The position numbers and the translations under genes were made by a program. The notes beneath the pieces were generated by a model. The model did not search any database. It had not been told where the DNA came from and saw nothing but the letters and a program-made list of their open reading frames with translations. Positions 29,703 to 39,211 of a DNA stretch of 64,000 nt are shown one piece after another. Each line of letters starts with the position of its first letter. The first letter of the stretch is position 1. This stretch comes from Sphingorhabdus sp. EL138 (GTDB lineage: Bacteria > Pseudomonadota > Alphaproteobacteria > Sphingomonadales > Sphingomonadaceae). Location: NCBI RefSeq assembly GCF_945890115.1, contig NZ_CAMDCK010000003.1, positions 62,001 through 126,000 of the forward strand. Direction: 5' to 3'.

Positions 29703-31052
29703 ATGGCCATTGAAAAAATCCTTATCGCCAACCGTGGCGAAATTGCGCTGCGTATTCACCGTGCGGCGCATGAAATGGGGATCAAAACGGTTGCCGTCCA
29801 TTCCACCGCTGATGCCGACGCCATGCATGTGCGGTTGGCAGATGAGGCAATTTGCATCGGGCCGCCTTCCGCGACCGACAGCTATTTGAATATTCCGGCG
29901 ATTATTTCTGCCGCCGAAATCAGCCATGCCGATGCGATCCATCCGGGCTATGGCTTCTTGTCGGAAAACGCACAATTTGCCGAAATCGTCGAAAGCCATA
30001 ATATCACATGGATCGGCCCCAAGCCCGAACATATCCGCACGATGGGCGACAAGGTGGAGGCGAAGCGGACCGCAGGCGCATTGGGCTTGCCGCTTGTTCC
30101 CGGTTCCGATGGCGCGATTGAGGATGTCAATGAAGCCAAAGCCATAGCGCGCAACATTGGCTATCCGGTCATCATCAAGGCGGCCTCCGGTGGAGGCGGG
30201 CGCGGCATGAAGGTCGTGAACAGCGAAGAAGAGCTTGAGACGCAGATGCAGCAAGCCGGGTCCGAAGCGAAAGCCGCCTTTGGCGACGCGACGGTCTATC
30301 TTGAAAAATATCTCGGCAATCCGCGCCATATCGAATTTCAGATTTTTGGTGATGGCAATGGCCATGCCGTCCATTTGGGCGAGCGCGACTGTTCCTTGCA
30401 ACGGCGGCACCAAAAGGTGCTGGAAGAAGCGCCCTCACCCGTGCTGGCAACGGCCGAGCGGGATCGCATGGGCAATATCTGCGCCAAGGCGATGGCCGAT
30501 ATGGGCTATCGCGGGGCTGGCACCATCGAATTTTTGTGGGAAAATGGCGAATTTTATTTCATCGAAATGAACACACGGTTGCAGGTCGAACATCCTGTCA
30601 CCGAGATGATCACTGGCATCGACCTTGTCCGCGAACAGATCCGCGTGGCCGAAGGCAAGCCGCTTTCGTTTCGCCAAGAGGATGTGACCTTTACAGGCCA
30701 TGCGGTGGAATGCCGGATCAACGCCGAAGATCCGCGCACCTTCATGCCGTCACCTGGCACCGTAAGCTGGTATCACCCGCCGGGCGGCTTGTATGTCCGC
30801 GTCGATAGCGGCCTATATCATGGCTATAAGGTCCCGCCATATTATGACAGCATGATCGCCAAATTGATTGTCTATGGTCAAACGCGGGAAGGATGCCTGA
30901 TGCGCTTGCGCCGTGCGCTGGGCGAATTTGTGATTGAGGGCATGAAGACCACGATTCCATTGCATCAACGGCTGTTGGAAGAGCCTGATTTCCAAAACGG
31001 CAATTACACCATCAAATGGCTTGAAGAATGGCTGGCGAAGGACGCAGAATAA
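29703..31052 (+). CDS. accC: Acetyl-CoA carboxylase biotin carboxylase subunit
   Basis: [59 protein letters not shown]. Confidence 0.97.
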   Translation: MAIEKILIANRGEIALRIHRAAHEMGIKTVAVHSTADADAMHVRLADEAICIGPPSATDSYLNIPAIISAAEISHADAIHPGYGFLSENAQFAEIVESHNITWIGPKPEHIRTMGDKVEAKRTAGALGLPLVPGSDGAIEDVNEAKAIARNIGYPVIIKAASGGGGRGMKVVNSEEELETQMQQAGSEAKAAFGDATVYLEKYLGNPRHIEFQIFGDGNGHAVHLGERDCSLQRRHQKVLEEAPSPVLATAERDRMGNICAKAMADMGYRGAGTIEFLWENGEFYFIEMNTRLQVEHPVTEMITGIDLVREQIRVAEGKPLSFRQEDVTFTGHAVECRINAEDPRTFMPSPGTVSWYHPPGGLYVRVDSGLYHGYKVPPYYDSMIAKLIVYGQTREGCLMRLRRALGEFVIEGMKTTIPLHQRLLEEPDFQNGNYTIKWLEEWLAKDAE

Positions 31053-31741
31053 CCCCCTCCCGCCGTGAGGTGGCCTTTGGGCTGGCGGCCCTGCCGCTGG
31101 TCGGCTGCGCGCCCATAGGGCCCGACAGCGATGTGTTGTTCATTCCAGCGGACAAGGCCGCCGCGCTCAAGCCCGATGACCCGAAGCGGCTGTTAGAGCT
31201 GATAAATCTCGATCCGGCTATCCGGCTCGATATGCGTTATGCGACTGCCAACAATTTTACCGGCCGAATATTATATGACGAAGCGCGGGCTTTTTTGGCT
31301 GCGCCAGCAGCACAAGCGGTCGCACGCGCCAGCAAAATGGCGCAGGCCGACGGCTTTGGCCTGACCATTTACGATGCCTATCGCCCTTGGCGCATTACCA
31401 AAAAGCTGTGGGATGCAACGCCGGTAGGCCCGAAAAAGGAATATGTCGCCAACCCCAAGCGCGGGTCAAAACATAATCGCGGTTGCGCGGTCGATTTGAC
31501 CTTGCATGATCTGCAGACCGGACAGCTTGTCGACATGCCGACCGAGTTTGATGATTTTTCCGAAAAAGCGCATCGTGATTATATGGGTGCGTCCAGCGCC
31601 GCGATCGCCAACCGTGCACGGCTGGCAAGCTATTTGGAGGCGGAGGGTTTTGTCGGCCTGTCCAACGAATGGTGGCATTTTGATTTTACCGGCTGGGCGC
31701 AGTTCCCAGTCATGGATATTCCGTTTAACAAGATCGCCTGA
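31028..31741 (+). CDS. M15-family D-Ala-D-Ala dipeptidase (VanX/DdpX-like), probable lipoprotein
   Basis: [55 protein letters not shown]-term [17 protein letters not shown]. Confidence 0.87.
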   Translation: MAGEGRRITPSRREVAFGLAALPLVGCAPIGPDSDVLFIPADKAAALKPDDPKRLLELINLDPAIRLDMRYATANNFTGRILYDEARAFLAAPAAQAVARASKMAQADGFGLTIYDAYRPWRITKKLWDATPVGPKKEYVANPKRGSKHNRGCAVDLTLHDLQTGQLVDMPTEFDDFSEKAHRDYMGASSAAIANRARLASYLEAEGFVGLSNEWWHFDFTGWAQFPVMDIPFNKIA

Positions 31742-31865
31742 CGAGTCCGTTCATCAAAAGACCTCCTTTCATGAACATGAATAGATAGTTCAGCTTCGCT
31801 TCAGCAGAATCGGTGCAGACAGGATCCAACGCAGAAGCATGGTGCCTCTGCCATGGGGACCTACC

Positions 31866-32678
31866 ATGAAAAAGTTTATCTTATTGAGTTTGGTAACCGC
31901 GACCACGCTGTCGCCACTTGCGGCGCATGCTGCGCCTGTCCGCCCGGATGTGATGATTGAAAACTATGCGGATGTTCAGAACGAGGGACGTCGCATCGAA
32001 CGGCAGGCGGCGCGGGCCAACCCGGCACCGGAGCAACGCGCAGAGCGGCAGCAAAACCGGCAGCAACGCCTGCAGTCATTGCAAGAACCCACGCCAGCAG
32101 CAGAAGTCATAAATCGCGCCGCGCCGCAGCGGGATGGTGCGCGCACCGATGCCCGCGAAGCGCGCCAAGACGACCGATATTATGATCGCAACCGCGATGG
32201 TGCCCTTGACCGCCGCTGGGACCGCAATCGCGATGGCAATCTGGACCGGAATTGGGATCGTAACCGTGATGGCCGTCTGGACCGCCGCTTCGACCGCAAT
32301 GACGATGAACGCATTGACCGTCGCTATGACCGCAACCGCGACGGCCAATTGGACCGGAATCAAATGGGCCGCTGGTCCAACAATTGGCGCAATGACAACC
32401 GCTATAACTGGCGCAAATACCGCGAGCAAAACCGAAATTATTACCGCCCTGGTCGGTATTATGCGCCCTATCGTGATCGCAGCTATAGCCGCATTTCCAT
32501 CGGCTTTTCTTTAGGTTCGGGCTATTTTGGTTCGCGTTACTGGATTAACGATCCTTGGCAATATCGTTTGCCAGCCGCTTATGGCAGCTACCGTTGGGTG
32601 CGTTATTATGACGATGTCCTTTTGGTCGATGTGCGCAACGGCCGTGTGGTTGACGTCATTCGCGACTTCTTCTGGTAA
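31866..32678 (+). CDS. Secreted RcnB-domain-like protein with EF-hand-like 12-aa tandem repeats
   Basis: Signal peptide MKKFILLSLVTATTLSPLAAHA; five DRNRDGxLDRxW repeats; C-term YRLPAAYGSYRWVRYYDDVLLVDVRNGRVVDVIRDFFW like RcnB. Confidence 0.7.
   Translation: MKKFILLSLVTATTLSPLAAHAAPVRPDVMIENYADVQNEGRRIERQAARANPAPEQRAERQQNRQQRLQSLQEPTPAAEVINRAAPQRDGARTDAREARQDDRYYDRNRDGALDRRWDRNRDGNLDRNWDRNRDGRLDRRFDRNDDERIDRRYDRNRDGQLDRNQMGRWSNNWRNDNRYNWRKYREQNRNYYRPGRYYAPYRDRSYSRISIGFSLGSGYFGSRYWINDPWQYRLPAAYGSYRWVRYYDDVLLVDVRNGRVVDVIRDFFW
32184..32363 (+). repeat. Five tandem 36-bp coding repeats
   Basis: Translation DRNRDGALDRRW/DRNRDGNLDRNW/DRNRDGRLDRRF/DRNDDERIDRRY/DRNRDGQLDRNQ. Confidence 0.85.
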
Positions 32679-32692
32679 GCCTATAAAAACGA

Positions 32693-32723
32693 AAAGGCTC
32701 GGACTTCAACGTCCGGGCTTTTT
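32693..32723 (+). terminator. Rho-independent terminator
   Basis: aaggctcggacttcaacgtccgggctttttt stem-loop plus T tract, just after the stop at 32678. Confidence 0.8.
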
Positions 32724-32762
32724 TGCTTGTAACATTGGCCCAAGCTGACCAAACTCTCCGCT

Positions 32763-34052
32763 ATGAACACAGGAGAGGTTTTGATGTTACGTTGTCTATT
32801 ATTTGCAAGCGCCGCTGTGTCATTGGTCGCGCCCGCGTCCGCCGCGACGCAAGCTATCATCGTTGGCAACCTCATCCCCGATGCCGCGACAGGCCCCGTT
32901 GGGCCAGCCGTTATCTTAGTCGAAGACGGGCGGATTAAAGACATTGCCAAAGGCATCAACAACCCGTTTCAGGCGGACAAAGTCGTTGACCTGTCGACCA
33001 AGACATTGGTCCCCGGCCTCATTGACCTCCATGTCCATTTAACTGGCGACCCCGGCGATGATTATCGTGACGAGGCGGTGAACCCCGATGAATGGGGCGT
33101 GGTCATGGGCGTGAAGAACGCGGCGTTGACGGTCAAAGCAGGCTTCACGACGGTGCGTGAGGCAGGCTCTGCACAAAATACCGCTTTTGTCCTGCGCCGT
33201 GGCACCGCAGAAGGCCGCATCATTGGCCCGCGCATCATCGCCGCTGGCCCCGCTTTATCCATTGTCGGCGGCCATGCTGATGTGTCTGGCTTCCGCAACG
33301 ACGTCATTGCCACGTTGGAATCGGGCTACACCTGCACAGGGCCTATTGAATGCGCAGAAAAAGTGCGCAAATCGTCGCGCGCAGGTGCGGACGTCATCAA
33401 GATTACGGCGACGGGCGGCGTCTTGTCGCAACAGGGCCGCGGACTGGAAGCGCATTTCACGAGCGAAGAAATGCTATCCATCACCAACACCGCCCATTCG
33501 CTTGGGCTAAAGGTCATGGCGCATGCCCATGGCGCGCGCGGCATTGAGGCGGCATCCGCCGCGGGCATTGATTCCATCGAACATGGCACATTTGCCGATG
33601 AGGCGGCGTTGAAGATGATGAAGGCCAAGGGCACGGCTTTGGTTCCAACGCTGATGGCGCTGGAGGGCGTGCGCGCCCGTCTGGGCAAGGGCATTTACAC
33701 CCCCACAGTCGAGGTGAAGGCCAAACAAGCGGTTGAGGCTGCTGGCCGTCAGGTCCGCCGCGCAAGGGCCATGGGCGTCACTGTCGCCTTTGGCACCGAC
33801 GCTGGGGTGTTTGAACATGGCCGCAATGGCGGCGAATTTGCCTTGTTGGTGAACGCAGGAATGACCCCGACCGAGGCATTGGCCAGCGCCACCACGATTG
33901 CCGCCAAAACGCTTGGGCTGGAAAATGAAATTGGCCGCATTGCGGTTGGCTATTCGGCTGATCTGGTGGCGGTGAATGAAAATCCGCTCAATAATATTCG
34001 CACCCTCGAAACGGCGGAATGGGTCATGGTAAGAGGACGCATCATTCCGTGA
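32763..34052 (+). CDS. Metal-dependent amidohydrolase family protein (secreted)
   Basis: VPGLIDLHVHLTGD; DVIKITATGGVLSQ; VMAHAHGARGIEAASAAGIDSIEHGTF; VAFGTDAGVF. Confidence 0.88.
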   Translation: MNTGEVLMLRCLLFASAAVSLVAPASAATQAIIVGNLIPDAATGPVGPAVILVEDGRIKDIAKGINNPFQADKVVDLSTKTLVPGLIDLHVHLTGDPGDDYRDEAVNPDEWGVVMGVKNAALTVKAGFTTVREAGSAQNTAFVLRRGTAEGRIIGPRIIAAGPALSIVGGHADVSGFRNDVIATLESGYTCTGPIECAEKVRKSSRAGADVIKITATGGVLSQQGRGLEAHFTSEEMLSITNTAHSLGLKVMAHAHGARGIEAASAAGIDSIEHGTFADEAALKMMKAKGTALVPTLMALEGVRARLGKGIYTPTVEVKAKQAVEAAGRQVRRARAMGVTVAFGTDAGVFEHGRNGGEFALLVNAGMTPTEALASATTIAAKTLGLENEIGRIAVGYSADLVAVNENPLNNIRTLETAEWVMVRGRIIP

Positions 34053-34064
34053 TTCGGTGATCCT

Positions 34065-34775
34065 ATGCAGACAGATACGCCCACCAAAGAATTTGATCCC
34101 AATAATGATCCCGCCAAGCTGGCGCGGATTGGGACGCATGTCACCAAAAGGTTGGATGCCAATCCGCTGGTGCAGCAGGTCGAACATGCCGATGCACAAT
34201 TATATATCTATCAAGGGTTTTTAAGCGCCAAAGACTGCAAGACATTGCGTGCGAAAATTGATGCCGATGCCGTACCCTCCACCTTATATGCAGGCACGGA
34301 GCAAGCGGGCTTTCGCACCAGTTACAGTTGCCATCTTAACCGGTGGGACGCGTTCATCGCCAAAGTCGAAGCGCGGATGAGCGATGTTTTGGGCATCGAC
34401 AATGATTATGCCGAAACCATGCAGGGGCAGCGTTACCAAGTCGGGCAAGAGTTTAAAGCGCATCACGATTTTTTCCACCCAGACCAAAGCTATTGGGTCC
34501 ACGAAGGCCCGAGCGGCGGGCAGCGCAGTTGGACCGCGATGATCTTTTTGAACGAACCCAAAGAGGGCGGCGCGACCGAATTCCCGCATCTGGGGCTGGG
34601 GATTCGTCCGCAAGCCGGCATGATGCTGATGTGGAACAATGTGAAGCCGGACGGGACGCTCAACTATAAAACATTGCATACCGGCACGCCGGTCATTCGC
34701 GGGGTGAAGCATATCATCACCAAATGGTACCGACAAAATGACTGGCTGGAGCTTACGACACCCAAAATGTCGTAA
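34065..34775 (+). CDS. 2OG-Fe(II) oxygenase, prolyl 4-hydroxylase-like
   Basis: QRYQVGQEFKAHHDFFHP...RSWTAMIFLNEPKEGGATEFPHLGLGIRPQAGMMLMWNN. Confidence 0.87.
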   Translation: MQTDTPTKEFDPNNDPAKLARIGTHVTKRLDANPLVQQVEHADAQLYIYQGFLSAKDCKTLRAKIDADAVPSTLYAGTEQAGFRTSYSCHLNRWDAFIAKVEARMSDVLGIDNDYAETMQGQRYQVGQEFKAHHDFFHPDQSYWVHEGPSGGQRSWTAMIFLNEPKEGGATEFPHLGLGIRPQAGMMLMWNNVKPDGTLNYKTLHTGTPVIRGVKHIITKWYRQNDWLELTTPKMS

Positions 34776-34917
34776 AAGGCATCGCGCATCTTTTGCCCCC
34801 CGCTTATTGTCGTCTGTCGAAACCATATTGCGCTTAGCCAGCAGGACGCCGACAGCAAGCGCCATTCCCATAATGCACCCCCTTAAGTGCATTTGAAATA
34901 TTGTCGGAGAATATCCC

Positions 34918-36723
34918 ATGAATATGAAGCACCATATCCTTCTGCTGAGCTGCGCTGCCTTGCTGTCGCCAGTGGTCGCGCAGGCGCAGATAGCCCCGAC
35001 AGAAACCGCCGCGACCGAAAGCCAGCGACTGGCTGCGTTATTCGCTGCCGATGATGAGGCCAGCCTGCAGCGTAACCCGTTGAACGCGATGTTCCGGGGC
35101 GACATGCGCTATGCCGACCGTTTTGGCGATTTCATCTCCGATGCCTATTTCGCCAATGAACGCAAAGCCGCCGAAGCCAATTTGGAGGGCTTGAAAAGCA
35201 TAGACCGTAACCGGCTGAACGCGACCGACAAGATCGCTTATGACGTGTTCAAACAGAACCAGACGGATGCGCTCAAGGGCTTATCCAAAGAGATTATGGA
35301 CCTGACCGTCGTCCGTCCGCTCAATCACTTTTTCGGTTTTCACACTTTCTACCCGACCTTTGCCAGCGGACAGGGCGCAGCGCCCTTCAAGACCGTGCAG
35401 GATTATGACAATAACCTGAAACGCCATAAGGAATTCATTATACTCATGGATCGGTCGATTGACCGTTTCCGTCAGGGCATGGCGACGGGCGTGTTTGAAA
35501 CGAAGATGACGATCACGAATGTCGTCGATCAATTGAATACGCAGCTTGCGCAAAAGACCGAAGAATCGCCATATTATGGGCCAGTCCTGAAATTCCCAGA
35601 CGGTTTCAGCGATGCCGACAAGGCGCGGCTCACGGCTGAATATCGGGATATCATCGAAAACGGCCTCTACCCCGCCAATGCCCGCCTGCGCGATTTTCTG
35701 CGCGACAGCTATTTGCCCTTGGCGCGCGAACAGGTCGGCCTATCGGCGATGAAGGGCGGCGAAGGCCTATATCAATATATGATCGAGCAAACGACGACTT
35801 TGCCGTTAAAGGCCGACGACGTCCACAATCTCGGATTATCCGAAGTCGCGCGGATCACATCGGGCATGGAAACGATCCGCAAGGAAGTCGGCTTCAAAGG
35901 CACTTTGTCGGAGTTTTTTGAACATTTGCGCTCGGATCCAAAATTCAAACTCGCCAGCCGTGATGCCTTGACCCAAGGCTATTATGACATTGGCAAGATT
36001 GTCGATGGACAGATTTCGACGCAGTTCAAATATCTTCCCAAGGCGCCGCTTGAGATCAAACCTTATGAAGAATTTCGCGAAAAATATGAAGCTGGCGGCA
36101 GCTATCAGTCCGGCACGCCCGACGGTTCACGCCCCGGCACATTTTATTTCAACGCTTATGACCTGCCAAGCCGCACGACGCCTGGCATGACGACGCTCTA
36201 TCTGCACGAAGGTGCGCCCGGGCACCATTTCCAGATCAGCATCGCGCAGGAAAATGAAAAATTGCCCGCCTTCATGCGCTTTGGCGGCAACACCGCTTAT
36301 GTGGAGGGCTGGGCGCTCTATTCGGAAACCTTGGGCTATGACATGGGCCTGTTCAAAGACCCCTATCAACGCTTCGGCACCTTGTCGGACGAAATGCTGC
36401 GCGCCATGCGGCTTGTGGTCGACACTGGCCTGCACAGCAAGGGTTGGACCCGCGAACAGGCCATAGATTATATGCTCGCCAATAGCGACATGGGCAAAAC
36501 CGATGCAACCGCAGAGGTGGAACGCTATATCGCCATTCCAACGCAAGCCTTGGCGTATAAAATCGGGGCGCTGACCATCATGCGCCTGAAGGACAAGGCC
36601 AAGGCGCAATTTGGCAAAAAATTCGACGTGCGCGAATTCCATAATCAGGTTTTGAACACAGGCGCGTTGCCGCTGACGGTCCTTGAAAAGAAAATCGACG
36701 AGTGGATATCAGCGTCAAAATAA
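34918..36723 (+). CDS. DUF885 family protein (M1/M32-like HEGAPGHHFQ zinc motif)
   Basis: TTLYLHEGAPGHHFQISIAQE; YVEGWALYSETLG; signal peptide. Confidence 0.88.
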   Translation: MNMKHHILLLSCAALLSPVVAQAQIAPTETAATESQRLAALFAADDEASLQRNPLNAMFRGDMRYADRFGDFISDAYFANERKAAEANLEGLKSIDRNRLNATDKIAYDVFKQNQTDALKGLSKEIMDLTVVRPLNHFFGFHTFYPTFASGQGAAPFKTVQDYDNNLKRHKEFIILMDRSIDRFRQGMATGVFETKMTITNVVDQLNTQLAQKTEESPYYGPVLKFPDGFSDADKARLTAEYRDIIENGLYPANARLRDFLRDSYLPLAREQVGLSAMKGGEGLYQYMIEQTTTLPLKADDVHNLGLSEVARITSGMETIRKEVGFKGTLSEFFEHLRSDPKFKLASRDALTQGYYDIGKIVDGQISTQFKYLPKAPLEIKPYEEFREKYEAGGSYQSGTPDGSRPGTFYFNAYDLPSRTTPGMTTLYLHEGAPGHHFQISIAQENEKLPAFMRFGGNTAYVEGWALYSETLGYDMGLFKDPYQRFGTLSDEMLRAMRLVVDTGLHSKGWTREQAIDYMLANSDMGKTDATAEVERYIAIPTQALAYKIGALTIMRLKDKAKAQFGKKFDVREFHNQVLNTGALPLTVLEKKIDEWISASK

Positions 36724-36784
36724 GCGCATGCGCTTGATTGGTGTGGCATGTTGCTATAGCCCGCCTGTCAGGGGGAAATTATTT

Positions 36785-37672
36785 ATGCCAAGTTTTGCCG
36801 CCAGATTTGCTGGTTTTGTCCTGCGCAGCACGGGTTATTATCGCCGGATGTTCAGCGGTGGGCCGCAATTTGAAAAGAATATTGCAAAGGTCCGTTCCGG
36901 GCCCTTGCCATCACCAAAAGCGCATGCCGACGTCGATATGCGGCACAGCGAATTTCAGGGCCGTCCTGTGTGGCACCTTGCGCCCAAGGGCCGCGCGCCG
37001 TCGGCGCATATCCTGTTCTGGCATGGCGGCGGCTATGTGTATCCGGCAACCGACATTCATTGGAAATTTCTATCGCGCATGGCGGCGCAACATGGCTGGT
37101 CCGTGACCGCGCCGCTCTATCCGCTCGCGCCGGAAAATACGGCCGCTTATATCACCAATTGGGCGATGGATTATTATACCGCCTATCTGGCGGAGATGGG
37201 TGACACCGCCTTTGTCATGGGCGGCGACTCTGCAGGTGGCGGCCTGACCGCTGCGTTGGCGCACATGGCGCGCGATGCGGGGCAGGCTTTGCCCGCTAGC
37301 CTGTTGCTCATTTGCCCTTGGCTCAACCTTGACCCCGCGCATCCCGACCAGTTGAAAACGGAACCACGCGACGGCATCCTGACCATCAGCGGCATTTCCG
37401 CAGGCGGCATGCTGTATGCGGGCGACCTGCCCCGCGATGACCCAAGATGCAGCCCGATTTTCGGCAATTGGGACGGATTACCACCTATTCTCGCCTTTGC
37501 CGGCGGCGACGACATATTGGTAACAGACTCGCGGGCGTTAAAGGCCAAGCTGCCTTCGATGGAGCTTATCGAGCATGCGGGCATGCTGCATGATTGGCCG
37601 ATTTTCAGCTTTCGTGAATCGCGCAAGGCGCAGGCAAGAATGGCCAATTTTGTTGCACCGGCAGTGACGTAA
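36785..37672 (+). CDS. Alpha/beta hydrolase (HSL-type)
   Basis: ILFWHGGGYVYPATD; VMGGDSAGGGLTAALA; SPIFGNWDGLPPILAFAGGDDILV. Confidence 0.85.
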   Translation: MPSFAARFAGFVLRSTGYYRRMFSGGPQFEKNIAKVRSGPLPSPKAHADVDMRHSEFQGRPVWHLAPKGRAPSAHILFWHGGGYVYPATDIHWKFLSRMAAQHGWSVTAPLYPLAPENTAAYITNWAMDYYTAYLAEMGDTAFVMGGDSAGGGLTAALAHMARDAGQALPASLLLICPWLNLDPAHPDQLKTEPRDGILTISGISAGGMLYAGDLPRDDPRCSPIFGNWDGLPPILAFAGGDDILVTDSRALKAKLPSMELIEHAGMLHDWPIFSFRESRKAQARMANFVAPAVT

Positions 37673-37729
37673 CGCATTTGCGTTCGGGCCAGTGAAGCTT
37701 TATGCTATCCCTATGAAAAATGACGCATC

Positions 37730-38653
37730 ATGCCAGCGGTAAAGGCCGCCAACCCGCGCGACGTTTTCGCGGCAGAGGACTGGCGCGCCATTACCCGCCT
37801 GTCGCGTTGGCGCGGCATCTGGCTTGTGCTGCATGGTTGGATGGTGGTTGCGCTTGCGGCCTTTGGCGGCGCAGCGGCATGGGACTATCACTGGTTGGCC
37901 GGATTATTGGCAACGCCTGTGGTGCTGGCGATATTGGGCGGGCGGCAATTGGGGCTTTCGATCCTGATGCATGATGGCGCGCATGGTTTGCTGCACCCCA
38001 ACCGCAAGACCAACAACTGGCTCGGTCAATGGCCGACGGGCGCAGCGACGGGCAGCGATTTATTCGCCTATCGCACCTATCATTTGACGCACCATAAATA
38101 TACGCAGCAGCCCGAAGACCCCGACCTTTCTTTATCCGCCCCCTTCCCCACCAGCCGCGATAGCCTGCGTCGCAAGTTTATCCGCGATCTGACAGGACAG
38201 ACATTTTACAAGCAACGCCGGGCGCAATTTGCAGGCGCGTTGCGCGGGGCAAGCCCAACCGCGCACACGGTAGGCCGGTTTTTAGCCTTACAAGCCATAT
38301 TGCTGACGATATCTTTGCTCGTCTGGGGCTGGACGCCGTTTCTGCTTTGGCTGGCGGCGCTGGCCACGAGTTTTCAATTATTCCTGCGCATCCGTAACAT
38401 CGCCGAACATGCCTGCACCCCGACGGGCAGCGGCGACCCGTTCACCCATGCGCGGACCACTTATGCGGGCCTGATCGCCCGTGCGACGGTCGCGCCTTAT
38501 TGGGTCAATTATCACAGCGAGCATCATCTGTTCATGGGTGTGCCCTGCTATAATCTGGCGGCGACCCATCGCCTGCTGGGAAGCGGCGGCTATCATCCCA
38601 AGATGACGCTATCACCCCATTATCGGGATGTTCTGGCGCAAGCCGTCAACTGA
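37730..38653 (+). CDS. Fatty acid desaturase family protein
   Basis: LMHDGAHGLLH, HLTHHKYTQQ, NYHSEHHLFMGVP histidine boxes. Confidence 0.88.
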   Translation: MPAVKAANPRDVFAAEDWRAITRLSRWRGIWLVLHGWMVVALAAFGGAAAWDYHWLAGLLATPVVLAILGGRQLGLSILMHDGAHGLLHPNRKTNNWLGQWPTGAATGSDLFAYRTYHLTHHKYTQQPEDPDLSLSAPFPTSRDSLRRKFIRDLTGQTFYKQRRAQFAGALRGASPTAHTVGRFLALQAILLTISLLVWGWTPFLLWLAALATSFQLFLRIRNIAEHACTPTGSGDPFTHARTTYAGLIARATVAPYWVNYHSEHHLFMGVPCYNLAATHRLLGSGGYHPKMTLSPHYRDVLAQAVN

Positions 38654-39167
38654 CCGAGGGCGCACGTGCGCTTTGCCGGTCGATGATGTCCAGCAACGCG
38701 TCGATTTTTGCATGCAAGCTCAGGATTTCTAACTCGGCGCGCAAATTGACTTCATAATCATGCGCGGCGGCGATGCGGTCTTTGGCTGACTGGCGATTTT
38801 GGCTCATCATGATGATGGGCGCTTGAATCGCCGCCACCGTTGACAGCATCAAGTTGAGAAAGATGAACGGATAGGGGTCAAATGGCGTGCCCAATTTGCC
38901 CAATATCTGCGAGTTCAAAAGCATCCAGCCCAACAAGACAGCGGCAAAGACCATGATGAATTTCCATGATCCACCCACCGCCGCAACCTTGTCAGACAGC
39001 CGCTCACCAAAGGTCGACTGTTCATCGACAATATCGCCGACATCACGGCTGGTGCGCTGCGCATGGTGAATATGGTGCAGCACCTTGGCCTCTTCCGTCT
39101 CCAACTCGTCCAGCGACTTTCCAAGCAGATCAATCGCCAGTTTTTCGACGGAAGGCCGTTCTTTCAT
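38646..39167 (-). CDS. DUF1003 domain-containing protein
   Basis: VAAVGGSWKFIMVFAAVLLGWMLLNS...FDPYPFIFLNLMLSTVAAIQAPIIMMSQNRQSAKDR. Confidence 0.85.
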   Translation of the reverse strand: MKERPSVEKLAIDLLGKSLDELETEEAKVLHHIHHAQRTSRDVGDIVDEQSTFGERLSDKVAAVGGSWKFIMVFAAVLLGWMLLNSQILGKLGTPFDPYPFIFLNLMLSTVAAIQAPIIMMSQNRQSAKDRIAAAHDYEVNLRAELEILSLHAKIDALLDIIDRQSARAPSVS

Positions 39168-39211
39168 GTCAACACTCCTGCAATGTTCCATCCGAATGGC
39201 GCGGGTCTTTT

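Noticed and set aside
29676-30413. 245-aa minus-strand ORF
   Set aside because: Antisense to accC
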